Part shown: in pieces, positions 11,900-23,300 of the stretch
Layout of the letters: the number at the start of each line of letters is the position of its first letter
Position numbering within the stretch: the stretch's first letter is position 1
From: Cheilinus undulatus
Taxonomy: Eukaryota > Chordata > Actinopteri > Labriformes > Labridae
Reading direction: 5' to 3'
Length of the DNA: 64,000 nucleotides
Assembly (NCBI RefSeq): GCF_018320785.1
Contig: NC_054870.1
Location: 1,421,181-1,485,180 of the forward strand
Program-made: the position numbers and the translations under genes
Notes under the pieces: generated by a model
Databases searched by the model: none
Seen by the model: only the letters and a program-made list of their open reading frames with translations
What the model was told of the DNA's origin: nothing

Positions 11900-12772
11900 G
11901 TGAATCTCATCCCTTTCCTGTACGTTTTTTTTTCCCAGGGACCTCATCGGCTCCATCGGGTCCGCAAAGATCTTGGAAGCCCCACTGTCTCGGGGGTAAA
12001 TGTAGAGCTTGGGCGTGTTCCGCAGGGTGTGTTTCATTCCTTTGTCACACAGATCCTGTAGCACTTGTTTGAAGGCGCGGCGCTGAGCCATGACCTCGCT
12101 GGTATAATCCAGAAGGATAAGGACCTTGCCTCCCTTGTACTCCATGGACTGTTGTCTGCCAAGGTGAAGAATTAACTCCTCCTGGAAGTGGTGGATGCGT
12201 GCCAGGATGGTACGCAGTTTGGCGCCAATGGCCGGCTTTGGCTGGAGGGAGCAGTGTGCCCGGTTGACTTTAACTGCACGCGGAAAATGTTTCTCACCAA
12301 GCAGTTTAAGGATCAGTCTGGATACAAATTCATTGGGTCTACCTTCCTCCTCACCCTCTTGTATCCCCACAATTTTGATGTTGTTCTTCTGGGAGCAGGC
12401 TTCCGAGTCAAGCACCTTGTTTTAGAGCTAAGTGTGGCGTCCCACCAGCTCGGTGCATTTAGCCTTGAGCACTAGCACACAGACATCAAGATCGCTAGCA
12501 GCTTGCTCCTGGTTAGTCACCTGGGTTTGCAGTTTGGCCTGTGAGGCTGCAAGTGACTGAAACTTAGCCTCAAAGGCATCGAAACATTCGTTAATGCAGC
12601 GCAGGACTGACTCTGATACCTCTTTGCACAGTGTCTTATACATATACGTTTTATCCGGAGGCTTGGTGGGAGAATCGCTAGCAGGGCTACAGCTACCGAT
12701 GGTGCTAGCTCCAGCTCTGGTAGCTTGGCTGTCGGGGGCTTTGGCTTTGCTGGAGATGTTTGGCTTCAGCAT
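11900..12772 (-). pseudogene. L1-like ORF1 protein, frameshifted
   Basis: Two adjoining minus-strand frames form one ORF1-like protein. The N-terminal part (12772-12428) begins MLKPNISSKAKAP and contains a probable coiled coil (ECFDAFEAKFQSLAASQAKL). The C-terminal part (12415-11900) carries NNIKIVGIQEGEEEGRP and FPRAVKVNRAHCSLQPKP, characteristic of the RNA-binding domain of L1 ORF1 proteins. Such proteins coat the element's RNA and act as nucleic-acid chaperones. A frameshift near 12420 separates the halves, and the far C-terminus is cut by the insertion at 11326-11893. Confidence 0.8.
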
Positions 12773-12899
12773 GTTGGATTCTCAGTTCGATGGAGTTCTT
12801 AGGGATATGCATACACTTATGGTCTATGAGCAGAAAAGACGCAGTATAAAGATGATTTTGTTAGTCGCAGAGAGGAGCTCTGACTAAACACGTCTACAT

Positions 12900-13499
12900 C
12901 ATTGGTATGTGCACTAGCCCCCCCAGTTTTCTGCCATTATAGAAGACGCCAACAATGTTAGAGCCACTGACAGCAGATTTATTTTGAATTTAGATTACAA
13001 CTGTTAGCACATGATGAAGAGTTGAATATTTCAGTTTATATAGCTAAAGTTTTTTAAGTGAAGGGAAAGAATGTTTAAAGTTACTGTGAGGGACTTTTAG
13101 GTTGTGTTAATTTTGGCACCCCCTGTGGACAAAGTAGAATAGTGTATCTTCTTGCCGTAAATCTTTGAGACATGTTTATTTGGCTTTTTTCAAAGGCTGC
13201 ATGTTTCATCTATTGCCTGCCAGGTGGCAGGTGTGACAGGCAGATAGTCAAAAATGTATCTTTCTGGCTTTTGAGAATCATAAATTTAAGTTATAAATTA
13301 TAGCCTTTTATTTTGTGGTCAGTACTTCTCACAGGAACTTTGAAATTTAAAAATGTAAAAAAAAATGCATAAGTTTTTCTGTTTTTACATGCAGCCTCAA
13401 GTTTTCAGCTAGTTTTATCAAATCTACTCCAACAGAAATAACTCATGAGAAAGTTAAAATGGCTAATAGTAGAAATAAACAGAAAAATGATTTAATCGT
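12900..13499. other. Non-coding stretch without a recognised feature
   Basis: AT-rich sequence between the L1-like relic and the L2-like relic. I see no credible ORF, tandem repeat or terminal inverted repeat. It may be the outer 5' end of the L1 element or older decayed repeats. Confidence 0.5.
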
Positions 13500-14580
13500 G
13501 GGTTTTCCTGCAGACTTGGATTAAATTCTCATCTTGCTGTTGTGCAAGCAGGTTGCAGCACTGCAGAGATTTAGAGGACATTGTAGTTTTATGAAAAAAA
13601 TGGGAGTGGATCCTTCCTGTGTTTCTTCGATCACAGATTACCTCACAGGAAGGCCACAGTTTGTCAGGCTGGGAAACTGTGTTTCTGGGACATTAATGAG
13701 CATTACAGGGGCTCCATAAGGAACAGTCCTGGCTCCATTCCTGTTTACACTGTATACATCAGACTTCAAATACAGCACCGAGTCCTGCCACATCCAGAAA
13801 TACTCAGATGACACTGCTATCGTGGCATGTATCAGAAATGGACAAGAAGCTGAATACAGGGATCTGATAAATGCCTTCAGTGACTGGAGTCACAAAAACT
13901 GCCTCCTACTCAACACCTCAAAGACAAAAGAAATTATCATAGATTTATGCAAATCCAAACCCCCTCTTCAGCCAGTGAACACTTGTGGTGTGGATATTGA
14001 GGTGGTGACATTGTACAAATATTTAGGTGTACACCTGGATAATAAGTCGGACTGGTCTAAAAACGTAGTCTTCATCTACAAAAAGGGGCAGAGCCGCCTC
14101 TTTTGCCTGAGAAGACTCCGATCAATAGACATCTGCAGTAAGATGCTGCAGATGTTTTATCAGTCTGTGGTGGCAGGTGTTCTGTTTTATGCTGCAGCCT
14201 GCTGGAGAGGCAGTGTAAAACACAAGGATGCAAGACGTCTAAACAAACTGGTGAAAAAAGCTGGCTCTGTGGTCGGAATCAAGCCGAACTCATTGGAGGA
14301 TGAGGAGGAGAGACGCACAATGAAGAAGGTGGAGGCCATTCTGAGGAACATGGATCATCCACATCATATCTCCCTAAATGACCAAAAAAAACAACAGTGG
14401 TGGACGGCTCCTCTCTCTTCACTGCAGGACAGAAAGATTTAGAAGATCTTTCATACCATCAGCAATTAGACTTTATAATTCTACCGTAAACAGATAAGAC
14501 TTCCAGACAAATGAATTTCCCTTGAGGGATAAATAAAGTTATTTTATTGTATTGTTTTGTATTGTATTGTTAGCATTAAG
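13500..14580 (+). mobile_element. 5'-truncated L2-like LINE
   Basis: A plus-strand reverse transcriptase tail is followed by a short 3' untranslated region that ends in imperfect TATTGTATTGT repeats (about 14540-14571), the usual 3' end of fish L2-type LINEs. The 5' part is absent, as is normal for copies truncated during target-primed reverse transcription. The coding part is described separately. Confidence 0.8.
13534..14442 (+). pseudogene. L2-like reverse transcriptase, C-terminal part
   Basis: The frame reads GVDPSCVSSITDYLTGRPQF, then a stop right after TGAP where other copies have GAPQG, then LAPFLFTLYTSDF and HIQKYSDDTAIVACI. YSDD is the catalytic box. TLYKYLGVHLDNK and SRLFCLRRLRS are C-terminal conserved blocks, and the protein ends near 14442. 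The in-frame TAA around 13720 and the missing N-terminal half (endonuclease and first palm blocks) make it inactive. From about 13822 the open frame is long (206 codons), which suggests a fairly young insertion. Confidence 0.85.
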
Positions 14581-14599
14581 CTAATTACCTAATGACTTA

Positions 14600-15260
14600 C
14601 TCATTAGCTAGCACATAGCTTATTAAGGCAGCAGATATTCACGAGATCAAGACTGAGGATGTCATGTGAAATATCTTTGGTGATGTTAAAACTACTTAAC
14701 CTTGCAAAGCAGATGGATACGCCCGTTTCCTTGTTTTTCCCTGGCGAATCCATCTTGCAAAGCTCCCATCTGAACCGTTTGGACCCAGTTAGAAAGTGAC
14801 AGGCCCAATCAGCGACGAGGGGCAATACTTTCAGGCGCAGCAGAGTCGTGACGTAAACAAGCGGCAGCTAGAGCTGGTGCAGTTATGGAGGAAGAGAGTA
14901 GCGTGGATGCTGCTAAAGCGCCAGTTTTATCAGAACTTGACAACATTTCTTGGTTAAAAGAAGAACAAAGAACAGCAGTGAGTTGTTTTCTTTTCAAAAA
15001 TGACAAAAGTCGAGTACTGACATGTCTATAATCGCCATGTTTCGTGCTATTCCTCACTAGCTGGGCATGCGCAGCTCGATAGCGGCTACGTCACATGCTT
15101 TGTTGCTCTTATTGGCCCATAGAGATGTGATAGACAATGTTCATCCAATCACACTTTTTTTCAAATCCTCTGCCTTTTCTCAAACATTTCCTATCAAAGC
15201 TTTCTCAAATGGATGTGTGAAACACATCCATCTGGCGTGTCGGGTTAAAAACTACTGATT
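14600..15260. other. GC-richer block with a short helicase-like ORF
   Basis: The block has more CpG (GTGACGTAAACAAGCGG, GCATGCGCAGCTCG, CTACGTCACATG) than its surroundings and looks like a promoter plus first exon, of either a transposon or a lost gene. A 48-codon plus-strand ORF at 14885-15031 lies inside it and is annotated separately. I could not find clean terminal inverted repeats. Confidence 0.4.
14885..15031 (+). CDS. Short ORF resembling the start of a RecQ-type helicase
   Basis: The ORF begins MEEESSVDAAKAPVLSELDN and contains WLKEEQRTAV. This resembles the segment just before the Walker A motif in RecQ-like helicases (a 'LK..Q..A...F' pattern). A good splice donor, GCA|GTGAGT, lies at that point, so the true exon could end near 14980. 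No downstream helicase exon was found in this window. It may be an orphan first exon carried by a DNA transposon, since such helicase genes do travel with fish elements. The match is from memory and short. Confidence 0.25.
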   Translation: MEEESSVDAAKAPVLSELDNISWLKEEQRTAVSCFLFKNDKSRVLTCL

Positions 15261-17252
15261 TCTATGCAGGACAATGAGGGATGGACATATTTTATTTTCA
15301 TTATTAATGGTGGAGATAATGAAGCTGAAAGCTGAAGGACTGCAGACAGCCACATAAACAGAAAGTAGCTGCTGTGAGCCGAACCACCGTCTTGATTCTA
15401 CTGTCACACATTTCTACTGGAAAAACAAAACACACAGAATTGTAGCAGAAATTCAACAGAAAGTCAAAACTTCCAATACTATATTTCTGAATGGTGCGTG
15501 ACAAAAAAGGATACCTGGTTATGATTTTTACAATATTTCAATTTTATAGAAGTCACGTAAAATGGGGTCAAATTTGAATAGTCCATTTCACCTAGGAAAG
15601 TTCCTGATTAAAATGACCCAGAACTATTTTAGTGTTGGCCATGATCAAGGCTGTTTTAATTCTCTGACTGAATCTCAATCTCCTCCCTAAACCCTGAGCC
15701 CTCATTGACTTAACTGACTGCACCGGGGAAAGTGATGGAGTTCATAAGGCTGCAAGGGCTTGAAGTGGTAGAAATAGGAATGGGACAGCCCTATGTTTTT
15801 TGTTAAAAGTCAGCATCTTGCAGAGCTTAAAACAAAGATAAAAACAAGCGTGCCTCACTTATTTCCTATTTTCTCAGTGGATGAAGGCTTTTTATAGGCT
15901 ATAATATACTTAAAGGAAAAATACTTATTTTTTGGAGCGTCCACCTGCCTTTGCACCTTCCATGTTTTTTGTTTAAATTTTGCTCTTTGTGAGCGGGCAT
16001 CCCCCTCAAGCCCTCAAATTTTCTGTTTTTGGTTTCAGATATTTTTCACTTTTAGATCGTATTTTTTCGGGTTCAAACTATTGGCCCTGTTTTGGCGTGG
16101 GGGCGTGGTCTTGACTGAGAAGGGTAGTGAATTGTTAGTCTCAGAGTATTCCCCAATTATGTTGCCTTCAGGAAACGTGAGTACTTTGAGATATGACTCA
16201 ACACTAACACTAATTATTCACCTAATTAGCAGTAAATTAATGGAGGACAAAGTTGGCTTTTACTAGCTGTTTTAGACAACTCTTGGCTATTATTTACTGA
16301 TCAAAACATTACAATATATCAGATTGCTACGTTTATCACCCAATCTTAAAGACAGAATGTTTCCCACTTCCATATTAGACTGTGAACACAGCGCAGCATC
16401 TTGGATTAGAATGTCGTCTTTATCAATTAGCCTATTTTTTATTTTTTTATTTTTTTTTTAATTAAGAAAACTTTTGCATGTATTTAGCTCCATAATATCG
16501 TTGTGAAATAAAAGATCTAGTTATACTGACTTTGCAGAAAGTTAGAGGAACGTTCCTGCTGTTCTGGATATTCACAGTCACAGTTTCTCATCGTGAGGAG
16601 ATTTTAGGATATAAAAATCTTAATGAGCTCAGATTTATCACCCAGGTTTTCACGTTTCATTCGCTGTTCATAACAACATGGAGAACGCACCGAGTGGTAG
16701 ATGCGATTTTTTGTAGTCCATCAACGTTAAACTGTAGCTTTACACAAATAACACGCGTCACGTCCGTAACATCCGTCTGGGGAAAGTGCAGTCGGATATA
16801 TTCACCACTGTTCTCCTTTCCTATCCTCTTACTCCCACCTGTCCTTGACCTTGTGGCGTTTTTCACCGGGGTTAAGGAAAAGTGGATAGGAAAGAACTGA
16901 GGAGGTAATGTTTTGGACTTTTCTAACGGACCCTACGTGTCAGCTTGAGATTATACACTCCTGTACAGTAGGTGGCGGTATGCTCCTCCTCACATTGGTT
17001 AAAGAAAAGGAAGAAGATGGCAACTCTCCTGTTAACAGAATAATCCCTCAAAGCAGTCAGACACAATTTCGTCCACGTTAGCACCTTAGGCGAAGGTACA
17101 AAATAAAGCGATCGGATTTAATGTTTGCCAAATAACGTAACACTGACGCAGCGTAACACAGCGAGTTCCGGCATCAGTGATTCTCGGGACAAAAACTCTG
17201 ACATAACGTAGCTGATATTCAAGTTGCTCTCAAGCAAAAACCTTTGACAGTG
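15261..17252 (+). other. DNAJC12 upstream region
   Basis: Two kilobases without a credible gene. A 10-bp palindrome GGAACGTTCC at 16547-16556 resembles two inverted heat-shock-element units. GGTGGCGGTATGC near 16970 followed by GGAAGAAGATGG near 17010 resembles the end of a repeat that I remember as common upstream of fish genes. No TATA box at a convincing place was seen just before the ATG at 17253. Confidence 0.4.
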
Positions 17253-17330
17253 ATGGAAGCAGTTTGGAACAGCCAAACAGAAGACATGGAGGATTACTAC
17301 GGGTTATTAGGATGTGATGAACTGTCAACG
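17253..17330 (+). CDS. dnajc12: dnajc12 exon 1 (coding part)
   Basis: This exon encodes 26 residues, [20 protein letters not shown] and then CDELST, the start of J-domain helix I. The donor is ACG|GTAAGT, phase 0. Confidence 0.93.
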
Positions 17331-20300
17331 GTAAGTCATGAACAGTGTGTATTAGTTCTTCAGTTACAAATGGGCCGCATTAGTGTCCAAACAGTTATCG
17401 TTCATGAACAAAAATTGAAAACCAAGGGTGGAAAGTAAATAATTACATAAACTCAAGTTTCTGTAATTGAGTTGTTTTTTTGTGTACCTATAATTTTTTG
17501 AGTAGCTTTAAAATCACTGCTTTTACTGAAGTATTTTCTGAGTGAAGTATTGTAGCGTACATAAATTTAAAAGGCATTGAGTACTGAGTGGAAAACAAAC
17601 ACTAAATTCTACAACAAGAAGGTCTAAGCCTTCTGCTAACAACATGAAAGTGACCAGTCCTTTGGCTTTCACAACACATGACTGTCAGTACATGCACGTA
17701 GCGACAGAATGATTCCATATTTCTTCCTGTAACAGCTGTTGCATTGTACTTTAGGGCACTGGTTCTCAACTGGTGGGTTTGGACCCAAAGGTGGGTCGCG
17801 GAGCAGTTTTCAGTGGGTCGTGACTAGGCATCTGAAAAAAAAATGGTGGCAAAAGACCTGAGTCCTTACTGGACATTTATCCATACCTTTCTAACCCTGT
17901 TTTACTGTGACATTGGGTAAATAAATGTTTGATCAATAACTAATTTATTTCCTCTTCTTGCAATAAATGGGTATGACAATGAATTTCACAAGTCCTCTGG
18001 AAAGTTGGCAAAAAATGACACATAATGATGGGAAAAGAGGGTATAAAAACTGTCAGTTTTGTCCTTTTTCTTTTTTTATTTCAGGTGTTTTGGTTCAATT
18101 ATGCTCCAAACTGCAACATACTCAGTTAACTACACATGTGTTGGTGAAAATTTTTGGAAGCTTGGGTCGCAATCTATCATAAGACAGACTGGTAGGTCCA
18201 GCTGAACAACAGCCATCTTGGAGCAACACCTTACAAGCACCATCACCACCTTGTGTCTGAAGGTGCAGATCTCAAAGTAGTATACCGCTTAAGGGTGTGT
18301 AAGCTGATGAGTGAGAGAGCATAGCTAAAAGTTGGTCAGCTACTGACGAGAACAGAATTTCTTTTGCTTGTTTTGGTGTTGGCTACGACCCACAGTAACC
18401 TGGTTGTTCATGAATAAAGTAAGGCTGGGTATTGTTAAGAACCTCATGATTCAATTTGATTTTGATTCTTTAGGTTGCGATTTGATTCAATATTGATTCA
18501 ATTCGATATTGATTTAAATGCTTCAATGTCGATTCAGTAAGAAGTAGAAATACACAAATAACCTGTTGAAATTTTTTAAATAATTATTTTCATGCCCATG
18601 TGAACATATTTGGTAAGTCACCTCACATTTTTGAGCAATAGAACATCTGAAAATAAAAATTTGCACAATAATAACTTATATGTGCATATAGAGTACAAAA
18701 GTAAAAAACATGCCAGTTCTGTATAAACACTGAAAAAGTAAAGTGCATGTAAACTTAAATAATATTTCTGTCCTCTTGGAAATTGTGATAAACCTCACAT
18801 AACATGGTTATGGTTGGTTGTTGTTTCGTCGAGTGCGGCCTCCATCCATACAACGTGAATCACACGCACAGCGACCCCCACTGGCCAGGAGGTGAATCTA
18901 TTCAGAGGATTTGCTGAATCGATATTGAATTGGGGGGAAATATTGTGATGCATCAATTAATCGATATTTTTTACCCACCCCTAGAATAAAGCATGGAGAA
19001 ACCAGCTGATAGTATAGGTTTATATACCGAGGGATGCTACCAGGGCTGGCTCTAGCTATTTTGGCACCCTAGGTGAAGTTACAATATCAGTAAATTTAAT
19101 GAAATAATGTAGATAAAAATTAAACAACAATTTTGAAGCTGCTATTCTAAACTTAACACACAACATTAAGAAAATCACAAATGAAATTATGCTGAATAAA
19201 ATAAACTTTTTTATTAATCCCCCACCAGGGTAATCACACTAATGCTACTTTAATATCAGTATAATAGTGAACTGCTCATAGGTAACATTTAACTCTACTA
19301 TTAATTAATTAATCTGTTTATCATTACCAAGTTAGTTCTTTTTACATTCATCAGTCATATCACTCAGCAATAATATACTTTTACCAAACTTTAAGATTCA
19401 GGGCTTTTGAGAAAATATTGTGGGCAGAGGCCGTGCAAGCCCCCCATGGCTCCAACTCTGACTTATAACTTATCAACCTTACAAGATTTACATATCATAA
19501 TCACAAAACAGTGTCAGAAACATACAGTTATAAACACATTGTGAAATAATTAATTACAGACATAGTTCAAGAGCACCCACAGCAGTTTTTTTTAACCAGA
19601 ATGACCATGTGAGCTCTACTAAAAGAACCAAGTTAGGGGGCTGCATTGGGATCAGGTCTGAACATAGATTTTGCTGGATTAGTAAGGGTTAGTTAGTGTA
19701 AGGTTTAACTGTTGTAAGGGTAAGTGTATGTTAGTAAACAAGGCCTCAGAGGTCCAAAAGTCATGTGAACACAGACTGGGTTGATTTAATGCAGTGGTAC
19801 TCAACCTCATTCTACCCAGGAGCCACATTGTCTTAAAAATACTTCTGCGAGAGCCACAATCCAAAACCAGGCTTAGGATGATCGATCTATCCATAGTTGA
19901 AATGAAACAGTGAATTGGTGCATTATTGTGTTGTTAACTGGAATGAAATAAGCTACATAAAAATATCTGTATAGTGCCAGAAGGAAGGTTATTTCACAGA
20001 TAATAAACATGTGTTTTTATTTATGTAAGTTCCACCTGGACTAAAGTTTTTTTTAAATATCAGAATGTGCCAACTTAGAGCTATAAGAAGCTTTTCAAAG
20101 AGCTGATGAATTATGGTTGTCTGTTTGGGTATTAATATTTCATATTTGGACAGTTACTGTAAGTTTGTGACTCTGTTAACTTAAAGTTATGCTTTCTATT
20201 TTTTTCCTCTCAGTATTATTGCTTTTAGCTAAATGGGGAGGCTCCCCATATTGGTCTTTGCCCTGGGCCTCCAAATGGCTAAAACCAGCCCTGCCTCACA

Positions 20301-23300
20301 CCTGCAGCTCTCCTTTACAAATTGTTCTGCTTTGCCAGTTTGTTGCTTTCATTTACCTGTTTCTGCCCTTTTAACAGTGTTTATCTTTGGTACATTTAAG
20401 ATCAAATAAACACCCACATTTGGAGAAGTTTTACTCAGTTTTACATTGTTTTAAAATGTAATCCATGTGTGTTTGGTTTGTTGATGATGATGCTCATCGC
20501 AAAAGTCATCATTAAATATGAGTATGGGAGAGCATCGGCAGGGAGGGACTGAAGAAATTTGTTTAAACAAGGGCTTTAGAAGCTTTACCTTGAACACAAG
20601 ACAGCACACCTCTTATGGATTAACTTACTGAAGAGATGCGCCATCAGCGGACTTGCTCTGCGCTCTTTTATACACATTCTTCCTCCTTTAGAAAGAAAAT
20701 GACACAGGAGATTAATGCAAAAGACTGACAGTAGCTGGCAGCTGTTTATGAACTTCATGAAAATGTTTTTCTTTGGAAAACAAAGAAATTTGTCAGTGAT
20801 CGCAAACTTTTGAGCGGTAGTGTATGTACAAACTATGTAATTTTAGTTAATATGGAACATAACAGAACTGAATTAAGCTAATGTATTAAAATTAATTAAA
20901 TAGTATATAAATAAAAATATATAGTGTATTATAAAATATATGGTTCTGCATCATCTAGCGTTTTAACGCTCTGTGCAATCTGAAGATGAGGATTTTTCCC
21001 ATTTGTTGAAATTAACTAAAATGCTTTCAGGATTTTTAACAGGAAAGTGGAAAAATAAATCACTATAGTGTAAATGTACCAAAATATTTTATATTTCACA
21101 GTAAAACAGCGTGTATGTCTTTATGTAATGACAGTGTGCTTGTGGAGGAAGACTGATCCTCACGTCTGGCTTTAAGGACTGATAGACTTGTTGTGACGGG
21201 CCAGTGTTTTAGTCATATTATGGAAGCCGTCATGCTTAACAACACTAAAATGTCTTCGCAAATAAAACAAAGTATTGACTGTATTTATGGTTACATGAGT
21301 AAAAATCAGCGGAGGCTTCAACAGGCTTCTTTCATATTAGCCGTTAGCTACCAAGCTATCCCTATGATGTCTAGCTCTCAGATTTGTCATGTTGTCCGAG
21401 TATTTCACTTTGGCGTGGCATATCTTACAAATGTCTTGACTCCTGTCTAAGTTTGTACTGTCTTTGATGTTTTGGAAGCCAAAATATGTCCACATTAGGG
21501 CTACAACAAATGATTATTTTTTATGTCGACTAATCTGGTGATTATTTTTACGATTGGTCGACTAATCATGGCTATTTAGCATACTGTTTTGGATCCCTGT
21601 TTTACCTTGCCTTCTTATGCATGCACACCTGTGAAAACTTAATGGTTAAGCAAATTGACATGACATGTCAAGTTGCTACATCGTCAAGGTTTGTTTTTCC
21701 TCTAATATAAATGTATTGAACTGTTAACTAAAGTGAATTGCACACTAAATAGCATTACTAAAAAAACGTTACCCTAACAAATATCAAAGGTGGTTTTCCG
21801 ACTGATTAACGTACGGCACCAACATTATAAGTAGGCTACTGGAATTAATCCTCGTGCCTGAAGCACAAAGGGCTCATTAACTAAATGCAAAAGATCTAAA
21901 AGATATTCATGCAACTTGCAAACTTGCCCACTTGCGGTATTTGAAGACACAGCAGCTACAGTGTGTTTACGTTTTCAGGTGTTCGTACCTTGCCGTAGTG
22001 CTGCCATGGTACGAGAGTTTGACTTGACACAGTTTGCAGTTGACTTGTTTCACCAATTTGTTTTCTGTAAAATGTCCCCAAACTTTAGAAGCTTTGGGTC
22101 TGCTTTTTGGTGTGTTCCGCCATGCTTAACTTCTTCTTAGTTTCTGTGAATGATGTAAACAGTGGGAGCGATACTGCCCCCAGCACTTCCTTTAGTGAAC
22201 TGCAAGTACAGATGAGTCGTTACCGGCCGGTACTAGATTTTACTAATCTAAAAAACAGTAATACGACGCGTCAACACTTGAATTCCCGCATCGACAAATT
22301 TTTATAGTCGACACAAACGATTATGTCGACGAATCGTTGCAGCCCTAGTCCACATATCCACTATGAATGCAGCAGAAGTTGCTCTGCTGTGTAGGTATGG
22401 ACATGAAAGCTAAACATCCACAAGTTTTATTGTTTTCAGTTGTTTGCATTCTGTTTTTGTCTGTATGCATGTTTTTAGTTCCTCCACACAGATGTGAAAT
22501 CACTTGGAGACTAGCTCTGGCTCCAAAGGTGTGTTTTGCTTGGTAGTGTCAATTGGCTAATAAACCAAACTAAAACGTGTTTTATCTTTTGCCTTTCAGA
22601 CTGAACAGATTCTCAACGAATACAAGATCCGAGCCCTGGCATGCCACCCTGACAAAAACCTGGAAGATGCAGGAGCAGGTAAATGTGATGAGTATGTTCA
22701 GAAATCAGGAAGAGCAAGACCACCAACATGTTTTGGTTTGCAGAGTCAATTTTATGACTTTTATAGTTCCAAATGAAGTGAAGAATAAAGGTCTAAACAA
22801 TTGAACATTTTACGTGTGGATGATGTGCAAATTCCCAGTCAATATGATCAATCTAAGACAATTATGCAGGCTCAGGTGGTGTAGAAACCATACCCTGAAA
22901 AAATTGTCCTAATAACCTAGTACTAGCATGTAGCAGTTGTGCATTACATCTAAAACAATCGCCATCACTTTAGATGTAATGCACAACTGCTACATGCTAG
23001 CAATGTTGCCAGATCTCGCGAGACAAATAAGCAACCAGACCTGTGAAAACAATCCCAAAACAAGCCACTTTTGCTACGGAGCCCCCCTAGGTTCCAGAGA
23101 GAGAAGAATCCATGGGGATAGATTGTAAACTGTGAGCCACATTGGTAAACTGTGCACAATTTTGCAAAACTGTACCCACGGTACAGTTTATTTTTCTCCC
23201 CCCTGAGCTTCAGGACAATGACCACAAGATGTAGTTAAACCACCTTTTCACATTATTTAACAATAGAAAGTAGATGGGATATCAAATATAGACTGGTGTA

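Larger units (their letters stand above)
7713..12790 (-). mobile_element. L1-like (L1/Tx1 group) non-LTR retrotransposon, decayed
   Basis: Read on the minus strand, the order is ORF1-like protein (12772 to about 11900), a spacer, an endonuclease start (11012), reverse transcriptase (9930 to about 9030) and an ORF2 C-terminal region (8960 to about 8090). This is the standard L1 layout. The element is dead: frames are broken repeatedly, the stretch between endonuclease and reverse transcriptase is missing, and two other repeats have inserted (9969-10739 and 11326-11893). Both boundaries are approximate; no target-site duplication was found. Confidence 0.85.

Noticed and set aside
16081..16900. 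Open frames upstream of DNAJC12 (up to 122 codons)
   Set aside because: No family resemblance, no splice-linked partner, and a composition like surrounding non-coding DNA.
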